Origin: Hemerocallis citrina
Lineage: Eukaryota > Streptophyta > Magnoliopsida > Asparagales > Asphodelaceae
Direction of reading: 5' to 3'
DNA length: 64,000 bases
Assembly: GCA_017893485.1 (NCBI GenBank)
Contig: CM030363.1
Coordinates: forward strand, 87,437,730 to 87,501,729
The translations under genes and the position numbers were made by a program. The notes beneath the pieces are model-generated. The model searched no databases, was not told where the DNA came from, and saw nothing but the letters and a program-made list of their open reading frames with translations. Numbering within the stretch: the stretch's first letter is position 1; each line of letters starts with the position of its first letter. Shown piece after piece: positions 21,645-32,401 of the stretch.

Positions 21645-22242
21645 TGTTGCCGCTAAATTTGGTGTGGGGGCAAACAGATAGAACTTGTGGATTCTTAGGG
21701 AAACTGAATAGAAAAACCTGTGTACCTGTTCCGTCGGGCCTCGATCGTCGTTCCCGCCGTGCACCTGCAAAAAGTGCGAGACATCGGGGTTGTTCCCGGC
21801 GACGCACCCTCCGACGCTCAAGTCAGTAATCTGGCAGAGTATAAAAGAGCGTAAAAACTGGTGAAAGATTGATTACCTCCTAATGGAGATGGATGGGGGG
21901 ATATTTATAGGCATCTCAGGGAACAGATTAGGCATGTAATTCCTGTGTATACAGATAAGGAATGTGATCCCTAATCCCCAGTGAAAGGATAGACATGAAT
22001 CAGGGCCGTTGACTAATATTAATCAGAAACCCTAATTCTATCCCTTCTGGACCGGGTTTGCTGCGGGTTGAAACCCGCACCCGGTTGAGGTGGATCCGTT
22101 TGCGGGTAAGTGGATCTTCGGGGAAGATAACCAGTACCCGCTTCAGACCCGTCGGTAGGTGAAATTACCGTTTTACCCCTGAGCTTCAAGATTCGTGCCC
22201 CCTCTGGACGGTTCCGATTTAACCCCATTTTTAGCCATATCA
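21645..22242 (-). repeat. 3' LTR of Tat-1
   Basis: 598 bp, TGTTGCCGCTAAATTT to AGCCATATCA on the plus strand, nearly identical to 36380-36978. The minus strand carries TATAAATAT at about 21901-21911. A TG..CA end pair and ACATG duplication confirm the edge. Confidence 0.95.
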
Positions 22243-22262
22243 CGAGCCCCCCACTCCTAAAG
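22243..22262 (-). promoter_or_regulatory. Polypurine tract of Tat-1
   Basis: Directly inside the 3' LTR the minus strand reads AGGAGTGGGGGGCTCG, a purine-rich tract that would prime plus-strand DNA synthesis. Confidence 0.65.
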
Positions 22263-22659
22263 ACTGGGTTTGATCAGCCTTTGAGGAGTAGTTTAACTGT
22301 TTTGGTGGCTAGCGGAGTTGTATCGGAGTCCGGATGGAGGGTTTTGAATCTTGAAGGGGGTGGTGAGGTGATTTTTGAAGCTGTAACCGGTTCTTAAGCA
22401 TCTCTGAATATCCAACGGTCTTTATCTATTTTTTCGGATTATTTATTTTAATTTTTCAATGTGTTAACCAGTCGTTCGGGGGCCTTCACAATACATTCTA
22501 GGCAGTAATTGTTCGTCCAGGGGTTCAAAAATACTACCCCGAATTCATAATTACCTTCTAGAATTTCTAGTGAATTTTCCCGAATTTTTAGTAATTTTTT
22601 CGCAATTTTTAAATAAATAAAACGATTAAAATAAATAAAAATTGATTTTTAATACTCAT
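22263..22659. other. Tat-1 untranslated region
   Basis: Non-coding sequence between PPT and tandem array A, becoming AT-rich toward 22640. No feature recognised. Confidence 0.5.
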
Positions 22660-25470
22660 TTATGACGTGGCGTCATCAGAGCCCTCGATCAGAGCGGAGC
22701 GCGATTTTCGGAGAGATCGTGTGGTCCCTGTTCTTCGGCTCGTTTTTTCGCCGTATGTGAGGTTCGGTACCCCGGTACCCCGGCTCGGAGGGTCGGTGCC
22801 TCGGTTCGGATGACCAGTGCCTCGGCTCGACGGTTCTAAGGTTCGTGGCATCATCTGAGCCGTCCATCTCAGCGCGGATCCCCGTAAAATGCTATCTTGT
22901 CGTTTAGTGGACGTGGCCAAATCTGGACCGTCCATCATGACGAGCGCGCTTTTTCACAAGATCCAACGGCTGATATGGGTCGGAGCATTTTTTTGCCATA
23001 TACGAGGGTCGGTACCCCGGTACCCCGGCTCGGAGGGTCGGTGCCTCGGTTCGGGGGGTCGGTGCTTCGGCTTGGTGACTCCGAGGTACGTGGCATCATC
23101 TGGGTCGTCCATCTCAGCGCGGATCCCCATAAAATGCTATCTTGTCGTTTAGTGGACGTGGCCAAATCTGGGCCGTCCATCATGACGAGCGTGCTTTTTC
23201 ACAAGATCCAACGGCTGATATGGGTCGGAGCGTTTTTTTGCCATATACGAGGGTCGGTACCCCGGTACCCCGGCTTGGCGCATAAGGGTTGTTTGGCCGA
23301 GGTACTCAGTTGGGTGTTTTGGAGGAAGTACCTCGTGAGGGCTCCCCTCCTCTGCGCCTAGTAGTTCGGTGGCTCGGCTGAGCTGTTCGGTAGCTCGGCT
23401 GGGCGAGCCGATGGCAGGCAGCAGGGAGAGACGCGTGGCTGGATCTGAGCGGTCCATCATGGTGCGCATCTCGAGGATGGGGTTCAGATCACGAGAAAAT
23501 GCTATCTTGTCGTTTTGTGGGCGTGGCACGATCTGAACCATCCATCAGATTCTGTCGCGAATTTTAAGGAGATCTGACGGTGACTTCGCCTCGGAGCAAT
23601 TTTCTGCCATATACGAGGGTCGGTACCCCGGTATCTCGGCTCGGCGCATAAGGGTTGTTTGGCCGAGGTACTGAGTTGGGTGTTTTGGGGGAAGTACCTC
23701 GTGAGGGCTCCCCTCCTCTGCGCCTAGTAGCTCGGTGGCTCGGCTGAGCTGTTCGGTAGCTCGGCTGGGCGAGCCGATGGCAGGCAGCAGGGAGAGACGC
23801 GTGGCTGGATCTGAGCGGTCCATCATGGCGCGCATCTCGAGGATGGGGTTCAGATCACGAGAAAACTCTATCTTGTCGTTTTGTGGGCGTGGCACGATCT
23901 GAACCATCCATCAGATTCTGTCGCGAATTTTAAGGAGATCTGATGGTGACTTCGCCTCGGAGCGATTTTCTGCCATATACGAGGGTCGGTACCCTGGTAT
24001 CTCGGCTCGGCGCATAAGGGTTGTTTGGCCGAGGTACTGAGTTGGGTGTTTTGGAGGAAGTACCTCGTGAGGGCTCCCCTCCTCTGCGCCTAGTAGCTCG
24101 GTGGCTCGGCTGAGCTGTTCGGTAGCTCGACTGGGCGAGCCGATGGCAGGCAGCAGGGAGAGACGCGTGGCTGGATCTGAGCGGTCCATCATGGCGCGCA
24201 TCTCGAGGATGGGGTTCAGATCACGAGAAAATGCTATCTTGTCGTTTTGTGGGCGTGGCACGATCTGAACCATCCATCAGATTCTGTCGCGAATTTTAAG
24301 GAGATCTGACGGTGACTTCGCCTCGGAGCGATTTTCTGCCATATACGAGGGTCGGTACCCCGGTATCTCGGCTCGGCGCATAAGGGTTGTTTGGCCGAGG
24401 TACTGAGTTGGGTGTTTTGGAGGAAGTACCTCGTGAGGGCTCCCCTCCTCTGCGCCTAGTAGTTCGGTGGCTCGACTGAGCTGTTCGGTAGCTCGGCTGG
24501 GCGAGCCGATGGCAGGCAGCAGGGAGAGACGCGTGGCTGGATCTGAGCGGTCCATCATGGCGCGCATCTCGAGGATGGGGTTCAGATCACGAGAAAACGC
24601 TATCTTGTCGTTTTGTGGGCGTGGCACGATCTGAACCATCCATCAGATTCTGTCGCGAATTTTAAGGAGATCTTACGGTGACTTCACCTCGGAGCGATTT
24701 TCTGCCATATACGAGGGTCGGTACTCCGGTATCTCGGCTCGGCGCATAAGGGTTGTTTGGCCGAGGTACTGAGTTGGGTGTTTTGGAGGAAGTACCTCGT
24801 GAGGGCTCCCCTCCTCTGCGCCTAGTAGTTCGGTGGCTCGACTGAGCTGTTCGGTAGCTCGGCAGGACGAGCCGATGGCAGGCAGCAAGGAGAGATGCGT
24901 GGCTGGATCTGAGCGGCCCATCATGGCGCGCATCTCGAGGATGGGGTTCAGATCACGAGAAAACGCTATCTTGTCGTTTTGTGGGCGTGGCACGATCTGA
25001 ACCATCCATCAGATTCTGTCGCGAATTTTAAGGAGATCCGACGGTGACTTCGCCTCGGAGCAATTTTTTGCCATATACGAGGGTCGGTACCCCGGTATCT
25101 CAGCTCGGCGCATAAGGGTTGTTTGGCCGAGGTACTGAGTTGGGTGTTTTGGAGGAAGTACCTCGTGAGGGCTCCCCTCCTCTGCGCCTAGTAGTTCGGT
25201 GGCTCGACTGAGCTGTTCGGTAGCTCGGCAGGGCGAGCCGATGGTAGGCAGCAAGGAGAGACGCGTGGCTGGATCTAAGCGGTCCATCATGGCGCGCAGC
25301 TCGAGGATGGGGTTCAGATCACGAGAAAACGCTATCTTGTCGTTTTGTGGGCGTGGCACGATCTGAACCATCCATCAGATTCTGTCGCGAATTTTAAGGA
25401 GATCGACGGTGACTTCGCCTCAGAGCGATTTTTTGCCATATACGAGGGTCGGTACCCCGGTATCTCGGCG
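22660..25470. repeat. Tandem array A of Tat-1: ~243-bp then 366-bp units
   Basis: The left part (22660-23240) repeats a ~243-bp unit at least twice. From about 23179 to 25470 a 366-bp unit follows, six or more copies, with starts at 23545, 23911, 24277 and 25009; the copy beginning near 24643 contains the closest variant. All share a block with CTATCTTGTCGTTT and CCATATACGAGGGTCGGTAC. Each 366-bp unit is a full 120-codon ORF on the minus strand because the period is divisible by three. Copies are over 95% alike by eye. Confidence 0.9.
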
Positions 25471-25887
25471 GAGCCGAGCTGTTTGTTCCAAAGGGTAGCC
25501 GTGGTTCGGTTGCCTAGCCGGGGCGTCCTATGGTTTTTTCGTAGGTGGCCGAGACGTTAACTTGGTATTTTGAAGAGTCTCTTGCTTTGAGTATCCTTCG
25601 TATCTTTTCCGCCTGTCGCTTTGGCTCCCTAGTGGGCTTTTTGCGTTTCCCAAGGAGGCCCAACTTGCTAGGGGTTAAAAGCTCTCACCCTTACTCTCAA
25701 AGCTCATTTCTCACTTTTTACTCAAGTTTTTTACTTTCGATCTCTAAGTTCTCTGCTAGCGGCGATTTTCTCTCTAAGGTGTTTCCGTTAGCTGTCGCGT
25801 GGGCCAGGCGATTTCCGGCGAGAGCACTCCGACTGTGGACGTCACTTCAAAAGGTCAGTTTACTTAGTCTGAGTAATTTTTCTAGAG
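25471..25887 (+). other. Leader region upstream of the antisense ORF
   Basis: Sequence between array A and the ATG at 25888, moderately GC-rich then CT-rich (ACTCTCAAAGCTC near 25690). It is where a promoter or 5' UTR for the plus-strand ORF should lie. A GGTTAAAAG near 25673 is the only weak TATA-like candidate. Confidence 0.35.
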
Positions 25888-28087
25888 ATGTCTCGAGTAG
25901 ACTCGGGGAGTGGGGCCTCGTCTTCGGGCGACGAGAGTGCCGAGGAGAGGAGGAGGTTGGAGATCAGGAGGAAGGGTAAGCAAGCTGCTGGACCGTCTGT
26001 AGTCGAGACGGAGAAGGGGAAGAAGAAGAGGAGGGTGGAGGCCCAATCCCCCATAGTGGAGGTGATTGTGGAGAATCCGAAGCAAGCACCCGAGATAGGA
26101 CGGTATCCTTCCGTCCTGTCCGGTCATTCGGGGGTCAGGCAATACCAGGGCGACTTGCTGGAGAAGGCGATCTATGGGAAGTCTAAGATCGTCGAAGAAC
26201 CTAACCCGGCCCTTGCCACCGAAGCTGATGAGCTCGTCATGCTGGTATCCGAGGAGGACCTACTCCGAGTTAGAAGGGCTTTCGCTATCCCTCCGGAGTA
26301 CAAACTGATTCTCCCAGGTCCCGGGATACGAGCGAATTCCAAGCTGCCGTCGTCGGACATGTGCATGTTCGACGTCGACTCCTTTCATGCCGGGTTACGT
26401 TTCCCTCTGCACCCATTCATCCTCGAGATCCTCGGCTGGTATTGCCTCGCACCGACCCAGTTCATGCCGAACACATGGCGCCATGTGAACGCCTTTATGC
26501 TTCAGTGCTACCGAGCCGAGGTGGAGCCGAATCTCACGGTCTTCCGAGGATTGTATCGAGTAAACCGGCAGCACAAGACGGAGTATCGATACTACTTGGG
26601 GCCGAGGAAGGGTGTCAAGATTATAGAAAACCCTGACTCGATTAAGGGTTGGAAGGAAAAGTATTTTATAGTAAGGGGCGAGGCGATTAGGCCCATTCCG
26701 ACCCGTTGGAAGGTAGAGGTGCCGAATTTCGCGCGCGCCAACCCTGTTTTGTCTGATGCCGAGGAAGAGGTGGCGAGGAAGATAATGGCCCTTCCGATAC
26801 TGAGTTGGAGGGATTTGACGGAAGAGGTGTTGTTTGGGTCCGGCCTAAGCCCCATCGACCCGAGTATGCTCCTGACATCTCGTTTTTCATTTTTCTTCTA
26901 AGTTTTTGGTTCGGGCTGCTAACTCGTCCCTTTTTTTTGTGGCTCGTTGCAGAAGCAATGAAGATTGACTTCAACTCCATGATGGCTGACAGGTCTAAGT
27001 TGGCCGGGGGGAAGAAGAGGAAGAGGGCGGCCGCGACTGTCTCGTCGACCCCGACACCTGCCGTTGCCTCGACCATCTCTCCGCCCCCTCCGGCTGTTGA
27101 GGCACCCTCGGAAGTTGTCGTTGCCGAGGAGCCCGCGTCTTCTGTGGTCCCTGGCGTGATCGAGGGGACCTTTGACGTGAACGCGGCGCTGTCGATCGAG
27201 GCACCACCGCTAACCCAGGCTGCCGAAGAGATTCTGACAGAGTAGCACAAGCAGCTGTTCGTGCCGAATTGGCGAATGAAGAACCATGACGGGTTCCTCG
27301 GCAATTCGCAGATGTCAGTGCAGGTCGTCAAACACTTGGCGACCCCGAAGGACAGGGCCGCGCTGAGGGCGGGGACGGTCGGCGACGACACCTATGAAGT
27401 CGCCCGGTCACTCGTTTCGGTAAGTGTATTGCAAATTTCTTTAAGTCTGCAACTCGGCTTGTGCATTACTGATTGTTGTCTCTGTAGGCCACTTGCCACT
27501 TCGGCCACCTCCTCGAGACATTTGCCGAGCAGGAGAAGGAGCTGAGGTCCGCTAGTGACAAGGACAGGTTGGCGAAGGTCAGGGCGGTCAAAGAACTTGA
27601 GGCCGAGCAGAGGCGGGCTGAGGCCTTGGAAGTCCGGGTCGCGGATCTTGGGTCGGACTTGGAGAAGGCTAAGGAGCGGCTCGACGCGGAGTCTGCCAAG
27701 GCCGCCAAGGCCGCCGAGGACTTAGCTGCGGCGCTAAAGTCCTTGGCCGAAGAGAAGGCAGAGAAGGAGGCCCTGGCGACGAAGATCTGGGCCGAGGTGG
27801 AGAAGGAGGTCGAGGAAGAGGCGAAGAAGCACATGGCCGAAAACATGGAGAAGTCCTATCAGATGGCCCTCGACCACGTTCAGGAACGTGTCCCCGGCTT
27901 CGAGCGGGTCGGCTACCAATTGTTTCCAACGCCGACCTCGGACGATGAAGGGGAGGAAGGCGAAGATGACGAGGCCGAAGGCGAAGGCAAGGAAGGACGG
28001 GATGGAGAGACTGTGGCGGACGGCCAGGTCAAGGGGCCCTCCGCCGATGCGCCTGTGGCCGACGCGGCGACGAAGGTGGACCCTTGA
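25888..28087 (+). CDS. Antisense extra ORF of Tat-1, Transposase_28-like, 3 exons
   Basis: Opposite in strand to gag-pol. Exon 1 (25888-26863) has an acidic N-terminus, then a domain with GLRFPLHPFILEIL and LAPTQFMPN blocks like the family named 'putative gypsy type transposon'. Intron 1 (26864-26952) and intron 2 (27420-27487) have GT..AG ends with pyrimidine-rich acceptors. Exons of 976, 467 and 600 nt keep phase across both junctions. Exon 2 is Ala/Pro-rich with an LFVPNW and a VKHLATPKDRAAL block; exon 3 (27488-28087) is a Lys/Glu/Ala coiled coil with an acidic tail. An in-frame TAG at 27243-27245 breaks exon 2; the homologue in Tat-2 reads through there. Function unknown. Confidence 0.75.
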
Positions 28088-28208
28088 TCCCCTCACTAAG
28101 TTTTTGTAGTTTTTTGTTGTTTTTTCTTCCGATCGTTGTAATGCCTTTTGCGGACTGGCCACCGCCTTTCAATGAATGAAAAGTATTTTGACTCCGGAAT
28201 TTGTCTAA
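28088..28208 (+). other. 3' UTR-like sequence after the antisense ORF
   Basis: T-rich sequence with TTGTAATGCC and an AATGAATGAAAAG near 28172-28184 that could serve as a plant poly(A) signal. It suggests 25888-28087 ends a transcript here. Confidence 0.4.
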
Positions 28209-28259
28209 GTGTTTGGCTCGGTAGTGTGGTATTTCAATGCTATCTCTTTCTTATTTCAG

Positions 28260-28973
28260 ATTGCCGAGCCGACTCGTAACACCTCGGCTGAACAGCGCCG
28301 AGCCGAGTTGTTTAAGCGATCTCGGGAGGATCGTCTCGAGGGTGAGGTTCACCTGACGAGGAGAATACTTCATAACTTGGAGATTAGGCATAGCGATGCT
28401 TTAGTTGAACTGCACCACCTACGGATAGTCGAGGCCGAGCTATCTGCTAGGGAAGAGGAACTGGCACGAGTTTCAGCCGAACGGGATGGCTTAGCGAGGA
28501 AGGTGGAAGAGTTGCAGAGGGTGACGGTCGACAAGAGTATCGAAGTGACCCACTTGCGTCGCGTTATCTCCGACAGCGCCGAATACCCCGGTTCGGCGAA
28601 ACTTCCTCGGTTTAAGGTGATAGTAAAGGATGACACTTTGAAGGATCGCATCGTCGAACTGGAGGAAGAAGTTGCTCGGCTCAAGCCTCAGCCGGTGAGG
28701 GCTAACGTCCGGAGCACCTCGTGCACCCGCGAAGAGATCGAGCGAGGGATCACGTTCTATCAAGCGGCGAGCCGGACTCCTATCGTAGGCAGGTCAGCCA
28801 CTGATGCCCAAAGCGGTGTGGCGGTGTCTTCAAGCGGTGCTTCGGTAGGAGCAACCGCCAGGGTTAGTGGTGAGGAGGTATCTCGGTTCGTCGGCCTGGA
28901 TTCGAGCTCGGAGGTCAAGAAGCGTCGACCCAAAGTGTCTCTAAACCGGAGCATTCCCCTTCCTCGGAAGTAG
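28260..28973 (+). CDS. Second antisense coiled-coil ORF of Tat-1
   Basis: Open in frame from 28209, but the likely exon starts at 28260 after a TTATTTCAG acceptor. The homologue in Tat-2 also begins right after TTTTCAG with an I-A/V-E start. It encodes a Glu/Arg-rich coiled coil (about residues 15-90), the block VTVDKSIEVTHLRR, a second heptad segment and a Ser-rich C-terminus with STSCTREE. The donor that would join it is not identified; it may be a further exon of the upstream ORF or its own gene. Conservation between Tat-1 and Tat-2 shows it is a real coding part. No known domain. Confidence 0.6.
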   Translation: MAEPTRNTSAEQRRAELFKRSREDRLEGEVHLTRRILHNLEIRHSDALVELHHLRIVEAELSAREEELARVSAERDGLARKVEELQRVTVDKSIEVTHLRRVISDSAEYPGSAKLPRFKVIVKDDTLKDRIVELEEEVARLKPQPVRANVRSTSCTREEIERGITFYQAASRTPIVGRSATDAQSGVAVSSSGASVGATARVSGEEVSRFVGLDSSSEVKKRRPKVSLNRSIPLPRK

Positions 28974-29559
28974 CGGACGGGTCGTGTCTTTGTGTTGTAA
29001 CCTACTTGCAAGTTTTTGCTGTTGTAATCTGCTTTGTAACTTTACCCAACTTATTAATGGAATTGGAGTTGTTTTATCCGAACTATCCTCGGCTGTCTCC
29101 TTATTTGTGCCATTGTTGTGTCAACTAGAGTAGGCTTGAGACGAACCACGAGGCTGGTGTTCGCTTCGCCGAACTCCTTGGCCTCGAATTTTCCTTTTTT
29201 GCTGCGCTCCTGAGCCATGGGCTTGGTTTGGCTGTTAAGGCGTAGTTGCTTCTCGACTGCACCCACGTGGCCTGATCAGGGACGTCTGATGTTTGCACGG
29301 ATCTCGAGGCGGGTCCAGTTCCCAAGAAAACACTATCTTGTCGTTTTGTGGACACGTGGCTGAATGAGATCCGCTCATCACGCCCTAGCGCACTTTCTGA
29401 GACGATCTGACGGTGGCTTCGCCTCGGAGTGATTTTTTGCCATATACGAGGGTCGGTACCCCAGGTACCCCGGCTCGGCGCGTGAGGGCTGTGATTTGTA
29501 CCTAATTCCGGCCCGACTGAGGGTGAGTCGGAAAGATTGGGTCGAGGCGTCGGAGAGAT
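28974..29559. other. Spacer between the antisense ORFs and array B
   Basis: Contains 3' UTR-like T-rich sequence (28974-29080). From about 29290 to 29500 it carries a diverged piece of the array A unit (CACTATCTTGTCGTTTTGTGG, CCATATACGAGGGTCGGTAC). That stray copy lies on the far side of the ORFs from the main array. Confidence 0.6.
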
Positions 29560-29569
29560 CCGATCGTTA

Positions 29570-30428
29570 GATTAGTTTAAGGGATGCAGGAGCAGTTTCG
29601 AATGGCGAGCTACTTCTAGTCCGCTTAGGAGCGAGCTTGCGAAGCAGAGATCGAGCCAAGTGTTGGACTCCGATCCATTCAACGGCTGTAGGAGCAATTT
29701 CGAACGGCGATCTACTCCCGGCTCGTCTATAGGCGAGCCGAGGAAGAAGTGTCGAGCCGAGTGCTGGACTCCGAACCATCGTGTGTGTAGTTTAAGGGAT
29801 GCAGGAGCAGTTTCGAATGGCGAGCTACTTCTAGTCCGCTTAGGAGCGAACTTGCGAAGCAAAATCGAGCCAAGTGTTGGACTCCGATCCATTCAACGGT
29901 TGCAGGAGCAATTTCGAACGGCGATCTACTCCCGGCTCGTCTATAGGCGAGCCGAGGAAGAAGTGTCGAGCTGAGTGCTGGACTCCGAACCATCGTGTGG
30001 GTAGTTTAAGGGATGCAGGAGCAGTTTCGAATGGCGAGCTACTTCTAGTCCGCTTAGGAGCGAACTTGCGAAGCAAAATCGAGCCAAGTGTTGGACTCCG
30101 ATCCATTCAACGGCTGCAGGAGCAATTTCGAACGGCGATCTACTCCCGGCTCGTCTATAGGCGAGCCGAGGAAGAAGTGTCGAGCCGAGTGCTGGACTCC
30201 GAACCATCGTGTGGGTAGTTTAAGGGATGCAGGAGCAGTTTCGAATGGCGAGCTACTTCTAGTCCGTTTAGGAGCGAACTTGCGAAGCAGAATCGAGCCA
30301 AGTGTTGGACTCCGATCCATTCAACGGCTGCAGGAGCAATTTCGAACGGCGATCTACTTCTGGCTCGTCTATAGACGAGCCGAGGAGTAAGAGTCGAGCC
30401 GAGTGCTGGACTCCGAACCATCGTGTGG
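29570..30428. repeat. Tandem array B of Tat-1: 214-bp dimeric units
   Basis: Four copies at exactly 214-bp spacing (same ORF phase at 29660, 29874, 30088 and 30302). Each unit is two diverged halves of about 107 bp: one with GGATGCAGGAGCAGTTTCGAATGG, the other with GGCTGCAGGAGCAATTTCGAACGG. The halves are homologous to the ~118-bp monomers at the same place in Tat-2. Confidence 0.9.
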
Positions 30429-30600
30429 TTAGAGAATTAAAGGCAGAGGTATGCGATAGTATCAAAAATATGAAAAACTTTATTTATTAATATCTAATGG
30501 TCGGCTGCTTCTAAAGTTGCTAGCCGTTATTACAATGAAAAAAACAAAGGAAAAATTACTACTAGTAGCAGGAGAGGAGTGGTCCGACATCTCGAGTTAC
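30429..30600. other. Tat-1 spacer after integrase
   Basis: Short non-coding sequence between array B and the end of the polyprotein. It corresponds to 60219-60410 in Tat-2. Confidence 0.5.
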
Positions 30601-32373
30601 TTAGATAGGCGTAGCTGCCTTCTCTTGGTATTTCAAAAGATGGTCGGCATTCCAAGTCCTGGGAATTTCTCTGCCTTCAAGATCTTCTAGCTTGTACGCA
30701 CCGGGGCGGATCACTTTGGAGATTTTGTATGGTCCCTCCCAATTCGGGGCCAGTTTGCTTTTCTGTCCGGGGAACGAGATGGTCAATTTTCGGAGGACCA
30801 GATCCCCTTCTTTGAGGTCTGTTGGGCGGACCCGTTTGTTGTAGGCGAGTTCGATTCTTCTCCGGTAACTTTGTTGCCGTATGGCCACTCTTTCCCGGAT
30901 TTCGTCTATCAAGTCTAGGCTTGCTCTGAGCTCTCTGGCATTCTGTTCTTCTTCAAAAGCTATCAAACGAGGAGAGGGTATCCCAACTTCTAGCGGGATG
31001 AGGGCCTCGGACCCATAGGTGAGATTAAACGGACTCTCGCCTGTTGGGGTTTGCTTCGTGGTGCGGTAATTCCATAACACATTGGGCAGCTGATCGACCC
31101 ACAAGCCCTTGGAGCACTTGTCCAGTCTCTTCTTGATGCCGGAGAGGATCTGTCGGTTGGCATTCTCGGCTTGGCCATTTGACTGGGGATGAGAGACAGA
31201 GGAGAAGCGGTGTTGTATGGCCAGGTCTTCACATAAGGCTCGGAAGGCAGCCCCAGCGAACTGCATGCCGTTATCTGTAACTATGACCCGAGGAACGCCA
31301 AATCGGCAGATTACATTTTTCCAAAAGAATTGAACAACTCTATGCTCGGTGATTGTAGCTAGGGGCTCGGCCTCTATCCATTTCGAGAAATAGTCGACTG
31401 CCACGACTAGGAACTTTAATTGTCCGGGGGCTGGTGAAAATGGCCCCAATAAATCCATCCCCCACATTGCGAAGGAGATCGGACTTGATAGGGAGGAGAG
31501 TGGTGCTTGTGGAAGGCGTCGGATGTCGGAATACTTCTGGCAGGAGGTGCATTGCCGAACGTGTCGTTCGGCGTCCCGTAGGAGAGTGGGCCAGTAATAC
31601 CCGTAGTTCAACACTTTGCGCGCTAAGGCTCTGCAGCCGGAGTGGGCTCCGCCGATGCCCTCATGGAGTTCTTGCAAGGCGTAGTCGGCTTGTCCGGGGG
31701 AGAGGCACCTCAGGTAGGGCCGACCATCCACCTGTGTGAAGGAGCGCTTATATAGAATGCCTTCGACTAATATGTAACGCTCGGCTCGGGTCCTTATCCT
31801 TCGGGCTTCCTTCGGATCCTGGGGGAGGAGTCCGTCTCTTAAAAACTCGACGAGGGGCTTCATCCAATTGTCTTCGAGGAGGACTGGCAGTGTTTCAACG
31901 GAGTCGAGAGCCTCGTCCTCTATGCTCGGTTTTAGGAGGACTTCTATCAGAACAGTTTGTTCGAGGCCTTGAAGGGATGAGGAAGCTAATTTGGATAGGG
32001 CGTCGGCCTGGGCATTTTCTTCTCTGGGGATCCTACGGATGAGGGCCTCCTCGAATAGCGCCATGAGACTCTTCACTTTAGCCAAGTACTTTACCATCCT
32101 GTCATCACGGGCTTCGTATGCGCCGAGGACCTGGTTGACGACCAACTGAGAGTCGCTGAAGATCCGCAGGCATCGCGCCCCTACATTTCGGGCCATTCCA
32201 AGGCCGGCTATGAGTGCCTCGTATTCGGCTTCGTTGTTCGAGGCTTTGAAGTTTATACGGAGGGAATATTGGAGGACAAAGTCGTCTGGGCCCGCGAGGA
32301 TGACCCCTGTCCCGCTTCCCTCGTTGCAAGAGGATCCATCGACATAGACCGACCAGACGGGCGGTCCCTTCAT
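30601..32373 (-). CDS. Tat-1 archaeal-type RNase H and integrase
   Basis: A 590-codon open frame. Residues about 1-130 form the second, archaeal-type RNase H (VYVDGSSCNEGSGTGVIL, FSDSQLVVNQV, EENAQADALSKLA), the Tat-lineage hallmark. Residues about 215-280 are the H2C2 zinc domain (ELHEGIGGAHSG..CTSCQK). The DDE core follows with MDLLGPF, VTDNGMQF and SHPQSNGQAENANRQI. The C-terminus (YNKRVRPTDLKEGDLVLRK, WEGPYKI, NADHLLKY) is a GPF/GPY-type end without a chromodomain. This part is intact, but it is cut off from RT by a frameshift near 32440. Confidence 0.92.
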   Translation of the reverse strand: MKGPPVWSVYVDGSSCNEGSGTGVILAGPDDFVLQYSLRINFKASNNEAEYEALIAGLGMARNVGARCLRIFSDSQLVVNQVLGAYEARDDRMVKYLAKVKSLMALFEEALIRRIPREENAQADALSKLASSSLQGLEQTVLIEVLLKPSIEDEALDSVETLPVLLEDNWMKPLVEFLRDGLLPQDPKEARRIRTRAERYILVEGILYKRSFTQVDGRPYLRCLSPGQADYALQELHEGIGGAHSGCRALARKVLNYGYYWPTLLRDAERHVRQCTSCQKYSDIRRLPQAPLSSLSSPISFAMWGMDLLGPFSPAPGQLKFLVVAVDYFSKWIEAEPLATITEHRVVQFFWKNVICRFGVPRVIVTDNGMQFAGAAFRALCEDLAIQHRFSSVSHPQSNGQAENANRQILSGIKKRLDKCSKGLWVDQLPNVLWNYRTTKQTPTGESPFNLTYGSEALIPLEVGIPSPRLIAFEEEQNARELRASLDLIDEIRERVAIRQQSYRRRIELAYNKRVRPTDLKEGDLVLRKLTISFPGQKSKLAPNWEGPYKISKVIRPGAYKLEDLEGREIPRTWNADHLLKYQEKAATPI

Positions 32374-32401
32374 TGTTTGCTCGGAGTCGGGGATAGTTGT
32401 T

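Noticed and set aside
21583..21829. ORFs across the Tat-1 3' LTR, repeated at 36347-36564
   Set aside because: Duplicated LTR sequence including promoter and U5; not coding.
22660..25470. CRISPR-like or gene-cluster reading of the 366-bp array
   Set aside because: The whole unit is repeated with no short repeat/unique spacer pattern, and the array lies inside a Tat retrotransposon.
29560..30490. Many overlapping ORFs in array B
   Set aside because: All are repeats of one non-coding tandem unit read in several frames.
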